A DNA stretch of 41,002 nucleotides from JBFLXB01 sp964570625. GTDB taxonomy: Bacteria > Nitrospirota > Nitrospiria > 2-01-FULL-66-17. Location: contig CAZMYW010000001.1 of the NCBI GenBank assembly GCA_964570625.1, positions 1-41,002 on the forward strand, given 5' to 3'. A program made the translations under genes and the position numbers. Position 1 is the stretch's first letter, and each line of letters starts with the position of its first letter. Of this stretch, positions 14,728 through 22,678 are shown piece by piece. The notes beneath the pieces are model-generated. The model ran no database searches. It was not told where the DNA came from and saw only the letters and a program-made list of their open reading frames with translations.

Positions 14728-16686
14728 CTATTCGTTGGCGGCGCGGCGCCCCCGCCGACTCTGAAAGGGCGAGAGCTCTACGACCGCGGGGTGATCTTCC
14801 TTGCGCCGACACCGCGGACAGTAGGTCCACCCTTCGCGGAGGGCCTTCCCGCACTGAGGACACCGATTCGCGACCGGGGTTCCACACGCCGGGCACGTGA
14901 GAAAGTCCGAGTGGAGGACCCCCTGGCACGTGGCGCACAACGTTTCGTACGATCCTTCCACTTCCACCACCCGAAGCAGCTCTTCGACGCTGGTCGCGCC
15001 CTCGCGAATCGTCGACAGTCCGGCCTGGAAGAGTGTGGTCATTCCGGCCGCCAGAGCTTCGTGTTGGACTTCGTGGTCGGTAGCGCCGGCCGTCACCAAT
15101 TCGCGCAGTTTGGTGGTCATGACCAGGATTTCGTGCAAGCCGAGTCGCCCGGTGTACCCGGTTTGCTGGCAAGCCGGGCAACCTACCGCGCGATGCACGT
15201 TCATGGTCCGGCGCGTTTTAGGCGGGACTCGTAACGCGAGCAATTCCTCTTCGGTCGCGGTGTCCGCGCGGCGGCACGACTCGCAAAGGCGCCGCACCAG
15301 GCGCTGCGCGATGATCCCCACGACTTGCGAGGCGACCAGATAGCGCGGCACCCCGAGATCCACCAGGCGGGACAAGGTGGATGGCGCGTCGTTGGTGTGG
15401 AGCGTGGAGAGCACCAGATGTCCGGTCATGGCCGCCCGAACCGCGATCTGGGCGGTCTCCGCGTCGCGGATCTCCCCGATCAGGATCACGTCGGGATCCT
15501 GGCGCATGACTGCCCGCAGACAGGCCGCGAAGGTGAGGCCGATCTCCGCGTTGACTTGCATCTGGTTCACACCTTCGAGTTGATATTCCACCGGATCTTC
15601 CACGGTCGCGACATTGACCGCTGTCGTGGCCAGGCGTTGGATCATCCGAAACAGGGTGGTGGTCTTGCCGCTGCCCGTCGGCCCCGTCACCAGAATTAAC
15701 CCCTTGTGGTGCCCCAGGAGGGATGCCATGACGGCCTCGTCGCGTGGTGACATGCCGAAGGGGCCTAACGCTTGTACCGTCGACGATTGGAGAACCCGCA
15801 TGACGATCTTTTCCCCGTGCTGCACAGAGACGACCGACACCCGGAGGTCCAACTCCTGTTGATTGACCATGACCCGCACGGCGCCATCTTGGGGGAGTCT
15901 CCGCTCCGCAATGTCCAGTTTGGCCAGCACCTTAAGCCGCGAGACCAACGCCCCTTGCACCCACTTGGGCAGCCGCATGTCCTCGCGCAGCAACCCGTCG
16001 ACGCGGTAGCGCACCCGAACCTCGCGCTTCTCGGGCTCGATGTGAATGTCGCTGGCTCGGAGCGTGACCGCTTTGGTCAGGATCACGTTCGCCAGTCGAA
16101 TAATGGGCGCGAGGCGGCTACGGTTGGCGAGGGACTTCGCCTCTTCGGGGGTGAGCGAAATCTCGGGGACGAGCTCCACTGTGATGTCGCTGAACTGAGA
16201 GGAACTCTCTTCGACCAAGGCCTCCACCAATGCGCCCTCGCGATCGTGGTCGGCACCCGCGGATTTGTACCGCGCGTCGATCGCCTCGATCAGGGCGCGC
16301 CGGCTTGCCAGCACGGGACGGACCGGCGCGCCGCTGCAAAACCCGAGGTCCTGGATTGCTTCGTAGTCGAGCGGATCCGCGAGTGCGACCACGAGCCGTT
16401 TGCCTTCGAAGCGAATCGGGAGTGCGGTGTACTTTTGGGCCATGGCGAGTGGGATCAGGAGCAGTGCGTCCGGATCGCTGGGCGTTTGTGACGGATCGAG
16501 TTGCGGCAAGCCCAGTTGGCTCGAGAGGATGGCGAACAATTCGCCCTCCGTCAGGTAGCCCATCTCGATCAGGGTCTCGCCTACGCGCCCTCCGGTTTCG
16601 CGCTGACGCGCGAGAGCTGTCTCCAGTTGGCCTGGTGTGAGCGTGCCCCGTTCAATCAAGAGGTCGCCGAGACGTTTGCGGGCGAT
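14728..16686 (-). CDS. GspE/PulE/PilB-type secretion ATPase with C-terminal double zinc ribbon
   Basis: A hexameric ATPase of type II secretion or type IV pilus assembly. From the first standard start (TTG, 16659) it has 643 residues: GspE N-terminal domain 1-140, Walker A GPTGSGKTTT at 326-335, Asp box EDPVEYQ near 354-360, Walker B DPDVILIGEIRD at 388-399, His box at 412-425, and the tetracysteine CESC...CPAC at 459-497. Residues 575-617 add four more CxxC pairs, a double zinc ribbon not usual for GspE. I place the start at an ATC (16686), 9 codons upstream: it has AAGGAG at ideal spacing and restores the family start ARKRLGDLL. No other secretion or pilus gene is nearby. Confidence 0.85.
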   Translation of the reverse strand: MARKRLGDLLIERGTLTPGQLETALARQRETGGRVGETLIEMGYLTEGELFAILSSQLGLPQLDPSQTPSDPDALLLIPLAMAQKYTALPIRFEGKRLVVALADPLDYEAIQDLGFCSGAPVRPVLASRRALIEAIDARYKSAGADHDREGALVEALVEESSSQFSDITVELVPEISLTPEEAKSLANRSRLAPIIRLANVILTKAVTLRASDIHIEPEKREVRVRYRVDGLLREDMRLPKWVQGALVSRLKVLAKLDIAERRLPQDGAVRVMVNQQELDLRVSVVSVQHGEKIVMRVLQSSTVQALGPFGMSPRDEAVMASLLGHHKGLILVTGPTGSGKTTTLFRMIQRLATTAVNVATVEDPVEYQLEGVNQMQVNAEIGLTFAACLRAVMRQDPDVILIGEIRDAETAQIAVRAAMTGHLVLSTLHTNDAPSTLSRLVDLGVPRYLVASQVVGIIAQRLVRRLCESCRRADTATEEELLALRVPPKTRRTMNVHRAVGCPACQQTGYTGRLGLHEILVMTTKLRELVTAGATDHEVQHEALAAGMTTLFQAGLSTIREGATSVEELLRVVEVEGSYETLCATCQGVLHSDFLTCPACGTPVANRCPQCGKALREGWTYCPRCRRKEDHPAVVELSPFQSRRGRRAANE

Positions 16687-16768
16687 GAGAGTCTCCTTCC
16701 CAGCGGTGAAAGCCGTACGGCCTAAAGGTAAGGTCGACCCGCCCGAGCGTCAAGCCGCAATGACGCGC

Positions 16769-17515
16769 TCAGGGGCGGTTCGTAAAAAATCCATCCACAC
16801 CCAACCGCAGCAAACGAGCCTTATCCGCGCCTCGATCAACTGTGTAGGGCAGTACCGCGTACCCCACGGCATGGATGCGCTGAACGAGGTCCGCCGTCAC
16901 CACGCGGGCCGGAGGATGGATGGAAAACGCGTGCAGCCGCTCGGCCCGTGCCAGCGCGGTGCGGAGCGACCAGGGGTGCACCAGCACCCCGACCGCAATT
17001 GCCTGGTCCAAACGTCGCAGTCGTTCGAGATACCGGACGTGAAACGAGGAGATCAGGACCCGGTGCGTCCAGCCGAGACGCCGTAACGTCGCCAGAAGGC
17101 GCGATTCGAGGCCCGGGTGGAGCCGTCGCGTACCGGATTTGAGCTCGATGTTGGCGGCGACTCGACCATCCAACGCGCGCAAGACCTCGCGGAGTGTCGG
17201 GATCCGCACGCCCCGATACGCGGAAGAGAACCACGCACCGGCGTCCAGTGCGACGACCGCGCAACGCGGCCAGGTTTCCACGGCGGCGCGGACCCCGGTG
17301 GTACGCTGGAGCGTCGCGTCGTGGACGACCACCAATTCACGGTCCTTGGTCTGGTGAACGTCGAATTCGATCATCGGCGCACCTGCGCGCAGTGCGAGAC
17401 GAAACGCCGGCAGGGTGTTCTCGGGGGCCGCTCCCGACGCGCCACGATGAGCGATGATCAGCGGCCGTATGGCCTGCCAGTCCGGCCGTGGGCCTTGATT
17501 TGACTTGAGCGTCAT
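16769..17515 (-). CDS. Glycerophosphodiester phosphodiesterase
   Basis: A 248-residue cytosolic GDPD-type TIM barrel that hydrolyses glycerophosphodiesters to sn-glycerol 3-phosphate and an alcohol. Catalytic elements are present: the first His-Arg in LIIAHRGASGAAPENT, the metal ligands in IEFDVHQTKDRELVVVHD, and ANIELKSG later. The C-terminal VDGFFTNRP is the common family ending. No signal peptide is visible, so it resembles UgpQ more than the periplasmic GlpQ. No Shine-Dalgarno is seen before the ATG. The promoter of the divergent DUF3467 gene lies across its start. Confidence 0.88.
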   Translation of the reverse strand: MTLKSNQGPRPDWQAIRPLIIAHRGASGAAPENTLPAFRLALRAGAPMIEFDVHQTKDRELVVVHDATLQRTTGVRAAVETWPRCAVVALDAGAWFSSAYRGVRIPTLREVLRALDGRVAANIELKSGTRRLHPGLESRLLATLRRLGWTHRVLISSFHVRYLERLRRLDQAIAVGVLVHPWSLRTALARAERLHAFSIHPPARVVTADLVQRIHAVGYAVLPYTVDRGADKARLLRLGVDGFFTNRP

Positions 17516-17528
17516 GTTTCGGTACAGT
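17500..17528 (+). promoter_or_regulatory. Promoter of the DUF3467-CARDB pair
   Basis: TTGACT (17500-17505), 17 nt spacer, TACAGT (17523-17528). The GTG start at 17554 follows about 19 nt after the predicted transcription start. The -35 lies inside the first codons of the divergent phosphodiesterase gene. Confidence 0.6.
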
Positions 17529-17553
17529 GCCTCCCTGCTTCCGTGAGACTCCC

Positions 17554-17862
17554 GTGAGTACCCCCGAACCGCCGAATCCGCCCCTCCAAATTCAGGTCGA
17601 ACTGGACGAGGCTATTGCGCAGGGTATTTACACCAACCTCGCGCTGGTGGCTCACACCGAGACCGAATTTTTGTTCGACTTCCTGTTCGTCCAGCCCCAG
17701 CAGCCGAAAGCCAAGGTCCGGGCGCGCATCATCTCAAGCCCCGCCCACACCAAGCGATTCTTTCTCGCGCTGCGCGAAAATCTCACTCGATACGAAGTCC
17801 GCTTCGGAGAAATCAAGATTCCGGAGCCCGGACCCGGTCCGCGCGGCCTCCCCCACGAATGA
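17554..17862 (+). CDS. DUF3467 family protein
   Basis: A 102-residue protein, VELDEAIAQGIYTNLALVAH then TEFLFDFLFVQP and RIISSPAHTKRFFLALRENL, which matches the DUF3467 family. Members are small, cytosolic and of unknown function. The GTG at 17554 gives the normal family start; an earlier GTG at 17527 lies within the likely promoter. Its stop overlaps the start of the CARDB protein by 4 nt, so the two are coupled. Confidence 0.75.
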   Translation: MSTPEPPNPPLQIQVELDEAIAQGIYTNLALVAHTETEFLFDFLFVQPQQPKAKVRARIISSPAHTKRFFLALRENLTRYEVRFGEIKIPEPGPGPRGLPHE

Positions 17863-18983
17863 CGATCCGGCGCTGGGTCCCGCTGTTGATGGGGATCCTG
17901 TGTGCCGTCCTCTGGGTCGTGTGTCCGGCCGCGGCCGGTGATCTGCCGCGTCCGGTGGCGCTGCAGGGATCGGTCACACCCGACGGCGCTGCGGCCTCGA
18001 TCCGCATTACAGTGCGGAATCCCGCTGCCGACCGGGTCAGCCCAGCCGGCGTGTTGGAAGTGTATCTGTCCCGTGACGGCTTGATCGACGACGCCGACGT
18101 GCGACTCGATCGACGCCCCGTCGCCTCGCTGGCTGCCGGGGCACGCGCAGAGTATCACGTGCGCCCGGCCCTGGGCCCCCAGCCGCCGGGACAATATTAC
18201 ATCGTGGCGCGGGTGCTGCCGGCCGATCCCGATGCGCCGCCGCCTCGGGCGACGGATGCGTTGTGGGGCGCGCCCTTGTCGCTCGGGCCCGATTTGTTGA
18301 TCGAGGAACTGCGCGCCACGCGCGAGCGCGACGGTGTACGGTTGACGGGTCGGGTGCGAAACCGGGGTACCTATGCGGCCACGACCGTCTCGGTGGGTAT
18401 CGCGTGGACTCGCGGTGACCAAGCGATCGGCCCGGCCGGTGAGTCCGCCGCGGTGCAGGACGTGCCGGCGGGCGGTACATCGGCATTCGAGTTGGTCGTC
18501 ATGCCGGACGTTCTGTCGGCCGGAGAGTACGGGGTGGTGGTCGACGTTGATCCCGATCAACGCGTTCCCGAATCGGACGAGGACAACAACCGATCGCGGC
18601 TTGACGTCGGGTTGCGCGTGGGACCCGATCTGGTCGTGATCGACCTGTCGGCCCGCCAGGCAGGCGGGGTGGTGGTGGTCCGCGACGCGGTCTCCAACCG
18701 AGGCAATCGCCTCGCAGAGGCCTGCGGGATCTTGTTCTTTCTCTCGCGAAACGGGGTGTGGGATCAGGGTGACGTCTCGCTCGGGTACCGGCTGCTTCCG
18801 GCCCTTGATCCGGGAGCCGAGTCCCGTGCGGAAACGCCCTTGTCCATCCCGCCGCGCGGGCTGGACACCGGGCGCTACTTCCTGATCGCGAAAGTCGACG
18901 GCGCCGACACGGTGGTTGAGGGCGACGAGGCCAACAACCTGGCGTTGGCCCCCACGCCGCTGGATCTGCGTCTCCCGCCGTAA
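17859..18983 (+). CDS. Secreted protein with tandem CARDB domains
   Basis: A 374-residue exported protein. The signal peptide covers about residues 1-27 (VPLLMGILCAVLWVVCPAAAG). The rest holds three beta-sandwich repeats of CARDB type, each with NxG, an LxPGxxxxxxxxxxxPxxxxxGxY pattern and an acidic EsDEdNN end (VPESDEDNNRS at about 242; VVEGDEANNLA at the C-terminus). CARDB domains are adhesion-like modules, often calcium-binding, in the periplasm or on the surface. No anchor is visible. The coupling to a cytosolic DUF3467 protein is odd for a surface protein. Confidence 0.8.
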   Translation: MTIRRWVPLLMGILCAVLWVVCPAAAGDLPRPVALQGSVTPDGAAASIRITVRNPAADRVSPAGVLEVYLSRDGLIDDADVRLDRRPVASLAAGARAEYHVRPALGPQPPGQYYIVARVLPADPDAPPPRATDALWGAPLSLGPDLLIEELRATRERDGVRLTGRVRNRGTYAATTVSVGIAWTRGDQAIGPAGESAAVQDVPAGGTSAFELVVMPDVLSAGEYGVVVDVDPDQRVPESDEDNNRSRLDVGLRVGPDLVVIDLSARQAGGVVVVRDAVSNRGNRLAEACGILFFLSRNGVWDQGDVSLGYRLLPALDPGAESRAETPLSIPPRGLDTGRYFLIAKVDGADTVVEGDEANNLALAPTPLDLRLPP

Positions 18984-18997
18984 TCCCGGGGCCGGGG

Positions 18998-19984
18998 TCA
19001 CGGTCCCTGCTCGAAGATTCGCGCGAAATGCGCCGCGATCTTGTGTCGGGCATAAGACGTCAACAGTCCCGCAGTGTAGTGTCCGGTCGGCAGCCATACG
19101 AGTTCGGGCCGTCCGAAAGCGCGCCACAGCGATTCGACGTTGGGACGGGGAATCACGCGGTCGAACCGGGCGTTGATCATCAGGATCTCCCGCGGCGAGA
19201 CCAAGGGCGCGTAGGTGAGCGGGTCCACGTCCTCCAGCGTCGGGGCCGCCCAAGAATGAAACGACTGCCGAGTCAGTCCTTCATCGGCCAGCACCTTATC
19301 CCGAAGGCGCTCCAGCGAGTGTTGGTGGGAATCGCGGATGATGGCGGCGAGGTCGCCTCCGCCCAACAGCAGGGCAGTGGCCCGAATCCGCGGCTCCACC
19401 GCCGCCACTAAGCTGCCGACCAGTGCGCCGTGGGAGAGTCCCACCAACGCGATTCGGTCGGGGTCGATCTCCTGGCGCTGCAGCGTCCAGTCCAACACCC
19501 GGCGGGCGTCGATCACCCGCGCGCGCAGCAAATCTCGAAACAATGCGAGACTCACGGGGCTTCCGTACAGCCGACCGATGTCGCCCTGGCTGCGGAACCT
19601 TACGCACGCGTAGCCCTGCTCGGCGAAATACACCGCGAATCCTTTGGAAAAGTAATCGCCGCTGGTAATGGGGAGGAGTAACACGAGGGGGAAGCGTTTG
19701 CCTTCGTTTGGAAGGTAGAGAAAGGCTTCGACCGGCTCCACCCCCGGGGCGTGGAGCACGGACGAAAACGTGAGGCGTCGAACCGTATAGGTTCCCCGCC
19801 GTTTGACCGAGCCGATCCGCGGCGCCAAAGGTTCGAGCGGGACATCGAACAGCGCGGTGTGCCGATCTGGAACCGGGGAGGGCGACCGTTCCGGGGCGGG
19901 AGCCGGCGCCGCGCACGCGGCGAGCAACAGGATCAAGCCGAGGCGCGCGGCGCGGACTACGGCTGGGATCGGGCTACTGGGCAT
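18998..19984 (-). CDS. Alpha/beta hydrolase lipoprotein
   Basis: A 328-residue envelope protein. The lipobox LLLAAC places the lipidated cysteine at residue 24, followed by a Pro/Ala-rich linker. The hydrolase core has the nucleophile elbow GLSHG (Ser184), a candidate catalytic Asp275 in NARFDRVIP and His302 in PTGHYTAG, with the fold strand FPLVLLLPITSGDY at about 98-111. It looks like an esterase or dienelactone/peptidase-S9-like hydrolase; substrate unknown. It overlaps the preceding gene by 11 nt and ends the four-lipoprotein operon. Confidence 0.8.
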   Translation of the reverse strand: MPSSPIPAVVRAARLGLILLLAACAAPAPAPERSPSPVPDRHTALFDVPLEPLAPRIGSVKRRGTYTVRRLTFSSVLHAPGVEPVEAFLYLPNEGKRFPLVLLLPITSGDYFSKGFAVYFAEQGYACVRFRSQGDIGRLYGSPVSLALFRDLLRARVIDARRVLDWTLQRQEIDPDRIALVGLSHGALVGSLVAAVEPRIRATALLLGGGDLAAIIRDSHQHSLERLRDKVLADEGLTRQSFHSWAAPTLEDVDPLTYAPLVSPREILMINARFDRVIPRPNVESLWRAFGRPELVWLPTGHYTAGLLTSYARHKIAAHFARIFEQGP

Positions 19985-21308
19985 CGCTGAGAAATCCGTG
20001 GCGGCGGCCCAGCCAATAGGCGACCAGGTAGTCGACTCCGGCCAACGACATGCGCGGATCGCCCCGCCGGTCCAACCGATAGGGATTGGACGCCCATTCG
20101 AAAGACGAGCGCGGCCGTTGGTCGATCGGCACCGGCCAGCAGGCCTGGGGGGCTCCGTGCCGATCGTCGAACCAGGCGCGGCACACGTCTCGTCTGGTGC
20201 TGTTCATGATGGTGTTGTCGCGTTTGGGAAACGGAAATCGGGCCAAGGTGTCGACCGCCAGCGCGCTGGCCGCATCATCGTGCCAGCCGGGCTCCTCGAC
20301 CGCGTGAGTCATGAACGTGAAGAACGGGTTGCCTTCGGCCCGGACCACGCTCCAGACTCGCCCCAGGGCCTGTCGGTACTGGGCGAGGAGGCCCGCGTCG
20401 CGCTCCAACCGAAGCAGGGGGTACAGACCGAGGTACGCGAGGTTGTTATCCGAATGGTTCACACCGAACACATACTCCCACCACGGATCGCGGGCCCCAA
20501 CCGCCGAGCGAGCGTACCCGCGGTCGATCAACTTCTTGTACGCGTTCGCGAAACGGGCTTCTCCGGTCACGGCTGCCGCAACCTTCACGAACATCAAGGC
20601 CAACAACGAGTTGAGCGGCTCGGTCAGCACACCGCCGGACAGGTCACTGTGTTTGGTCGGACGACCGTCCGCGTCCACGATCCGCCAGTCGTGCGTGATC
20701 AGCCGATCCACCAACGCGGCCACCCGCTTCGCGATCGCCTTGCGGTGGACCGGGTCGTCCAGCGCGTCGAACGCTGCGGCGTATCCGAAGAAGACGCCGG
20801 CGTACTGATCCACGCTCACGTCTCCCATCCAGCGATACGCAGCCCATAGTCCGGAGCCCTGACGCCAGGTGGGACGTTCTCCCGCCGCGGGCCCGTTCGC
20901 ACGTTTGACCATTCTCGCCAACACGCCGGGAACCCCGGTGGCGTCGTGAAGCAGGTGAAGGGCCGTGAGGCTCCGATCCAGACGCTCGCCGGCTGAGGGA
21001 TCTCGGGTGGCGATCCACCGGCACGCCTCCGCCGCCACGTAGCAGCCCGTCCAGATCGCGGCGTCCTGCGCGTTGAGCGGATCTTCGGGGTCCGGGTCGT
21101 CCAACCGTTCGGTGAGGACCACACCTTCTGGCGTCAGGTGGTGGAGCATGGCGACCTCGAATCCCCGCGCTTTAGCAAGCAACCGGCCGTCGTGCGGCAC
21201 CGCCTCCGGCAGAGGCGTCAGCCGCCGATCCTCGTCCGGGATGCTCAGGCGAGGACGACAGCCGGCGAGGGTGACCCCCGCGAGCAGCAATGCGCGTCGA
21301 GAAATCAC
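19974..21308 (-). CDS. Lipoprotein of unknown function, probable alpha-helical toroid
   Basis: A 444-residue protein with a short signal MISRRALLLAGVTLAGC; the lipobox cysteine is residue 17 and the SRR start resembles a Tat signal. The mature part is rich in helices with many Trp, Tyr and His residues (DAAIWTGCYVAAEACRW, WWEYVFGVNHSDNNLAYLGL, NPYRLDRRGD), a composition like alpha/alpha-barrel glycosidases or lyases. I cannot assign a family or catalytic residues. It overlaps the ceramidase-like gene by 4 nt (ATGA), and the hydrolase after it by 11 nt, so the context is envelope lipid or glycolipid processing at best. Confidence 0.7.
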   Translation of the reverse strand: MISRRALLLAGVTLAGCRPRLSIPDEDRRLTPLPEAVPHDGRLLAKARGFEVAMLHHLTPEGVVLTERLDDPDPEDPLNAQDAAIWTGCYVAAEACRWIATRDPSAGERLDRSLTALHLLHDATGVPGVLARMVKRANGPAAGERPTWRQGSGLWAAYRWMGDVSVDQYAGVFFGYAAAFDALDDPVHRKAIAKRVAALVDRLITHDWRIVDADGRPTKHSDLSGGVLTEPLNSLLALMFVKVAAAVTGEARFANAYKKLIDRGYARSAVGARDPWWEYVFGVNHSDNNLAYLGLYPLLRLERDAGLLAQYRQALGRVWSVVRAEGNPFFTFMTHAVEEPGWHDDAASALAVDTLARFPFPKRDNTIMNSTRRDVCRAWFDDRHGAPQACWPVPIDQRPRSSFEWASNPYRLDRRGDPRMSLAGVDYLVAYWLGRRHGFLSDAQ

Positions 21309-22678
21309 GGCGCGTCCTGCAGACGTGGACCCAGGCGGGACAACGCGCGCGAGGCCACCGCGGTCAAATACCGATCCATGTATGGACCGTTGAAGGACAT
21401 CCGCGCTTCATAGTGAGATGTTTCGTAATACTCGGAAGGGATCACATAGCCCACGTAGTCATTGGCAAAGCCGACAATCACGGCCCGTCGCCCCAGCCGA
21501 CTCGCTTCGGTTTTCCACGCCGCACCGATCGTGGCCGACAGGTCACAAGGGACTCCGATCAAGACGCCGTCACCGATCGCCATGATCGAGAGCGTTGTAC
21601 GGCGGTCGAACAGTAGGTCACCGACCAGCCGTGGGAGTCGTCGATGGGGCGACGTCTTGATCTGCGCGGCGGGCAAGTCCAACGCCACACGCCACGCCCC
21701 CAGCGTCGTGCGGTCCGACCAGGTCGATCGGGGGAGCCGATCGTGCGCCGCGTACACCCGGCTGGCCAGATCGGTCCCCATCGCCTCCATGGCGGTCAAT
21801 CGATCCGGAGCGTCTGGCGGCACGCCGGTTTGATCGGCCACCGCGCCTGCGGTGAAGATGGCGACACCGCCGCGGCGTTCGAGCTCGCGCGTCATGGCGC
21901 CGGGATAGTCTCCGGACAGGAGGAAATTATCCGCCTTGAGCACCGTGGCGTGCGCCGAGAAATTGACGAGCACCGCGACCGGCGTGCCGTTGGGTCGGCG
22001 GACCGCCAGAAACGGAATCGCAGCATCCGTATACTCGCCCGATATCATCCGATTCTTGATCCGCTCCGGAGCGGAGGCTTCTCCCCACGCGACTTCGGCG
22101 GGTGAGAGGTCGCGGATCGCGCGGACCGCGGACTGGGCCGCGCGATCCGCCAGCAGACGAAACAACCCGTCGTCATACTCTCCTGCGGCAAAACTCTCCC
22201 ACACCCGACGAGCGACGGCCCCGAAGCTCGAGTGGGTATGGGTCGCCGCGACGATCAACCCGTCCTCCTCCAGGGGGACTTCGCGACGGACCCGCGTCAG
22301 CACGGCGGTTACCATGTCGTCGGTGATCGCCAACAGGTCCAACGACACCACGACCACGGTCCGGTCCCCGGCCCGTAGCGCCAATGCGCGGGCATACACT
22401 CGATCGTGTAGGCCTTTGGAGGGCCGCCCAAGCCGGTTGCCGTAGCCGGCGAGTGGTGGAGAACCGGGCGGTGTCATGTCCACTCGCGCGGCTCCGGCCC
22501 ACAACTCGTGTGGTTCGGTCGCCGTCACCAGGTCGGCTTGCGCGAGCGCCGATCTCAACGCAGGGGTGGATTCCACCGGGGTGCGGTCGATAGGCAGACA
22601 GCCGACCGACGGCGCGACGAGGCACGTCCCGACGATCAGCGCACGTAAATGGGATTGGAGAAGATCCACGGACGCCAT
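21305..22678 (-). CDS. Neutral ceramidase-like lipoprotein
   Basis: A 457-residue protein of the neutral/alkaline non-lysosomal ceramidase family, which cleaves the N-acyl bond of ceramide. Family marks are WAGAARVDMTPPGSPPLAGYG at the start of the domain, VSLDLLAI, the metal-site ATHTHSS at 145-151, NFSAHATVL at about 239-247, and SGDYPGAM, near where the serine of known enzymes lies. It is shorter than the 640-670 residues of full ceramidases and lacks the C-terminal immunoglobulin-like domain. A lipobox-like SVGC puts the anchor at Cys27. It overlaps the PHP gene by 43 nt, so the first codons may not be exact. Substrate could be another N-acyl lipid. Confidence 0.78.
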   Translation of the reverse strand: MASVDLLQSHLRALIVGTCLVAPSVGCLPIDRTPVESTPALRSALAQADLVTATEPHELWAGAARVDMTPPGSPPLAGYGNRLGRPSKGLHDRVYARALALRAGDRTVVVVSLDLLAITDDMVTAVLTRVRREVPLEEDGLIVAATHTHSSFGAVARRVWESFAAGEYDDGLFRLLADRAAQSAVRAIRDLSPAEVAWGEASAPERIKNRMISGEYTDAAIPFLAVRRPNGTPVAVLVNFSAHATVLKADNFLLSGDYPGAMTRELERRGGVAIFTAGAVADQTGVPPDAPDRLTAMEAMGTDLASRVYAAHDRLPRSTWSDRTTLGAWRVALDLPAAQIKTSPHRRLPRLVGDLLFDRRTTLSIMAIGDGVLIGVPCDLSATIGAAWKTEASRLGRRAVIVGFANDYVGYVIPSEYYETSHYEARMSFNGPYMDRYLTAVASRALSRLGPRLQDAP

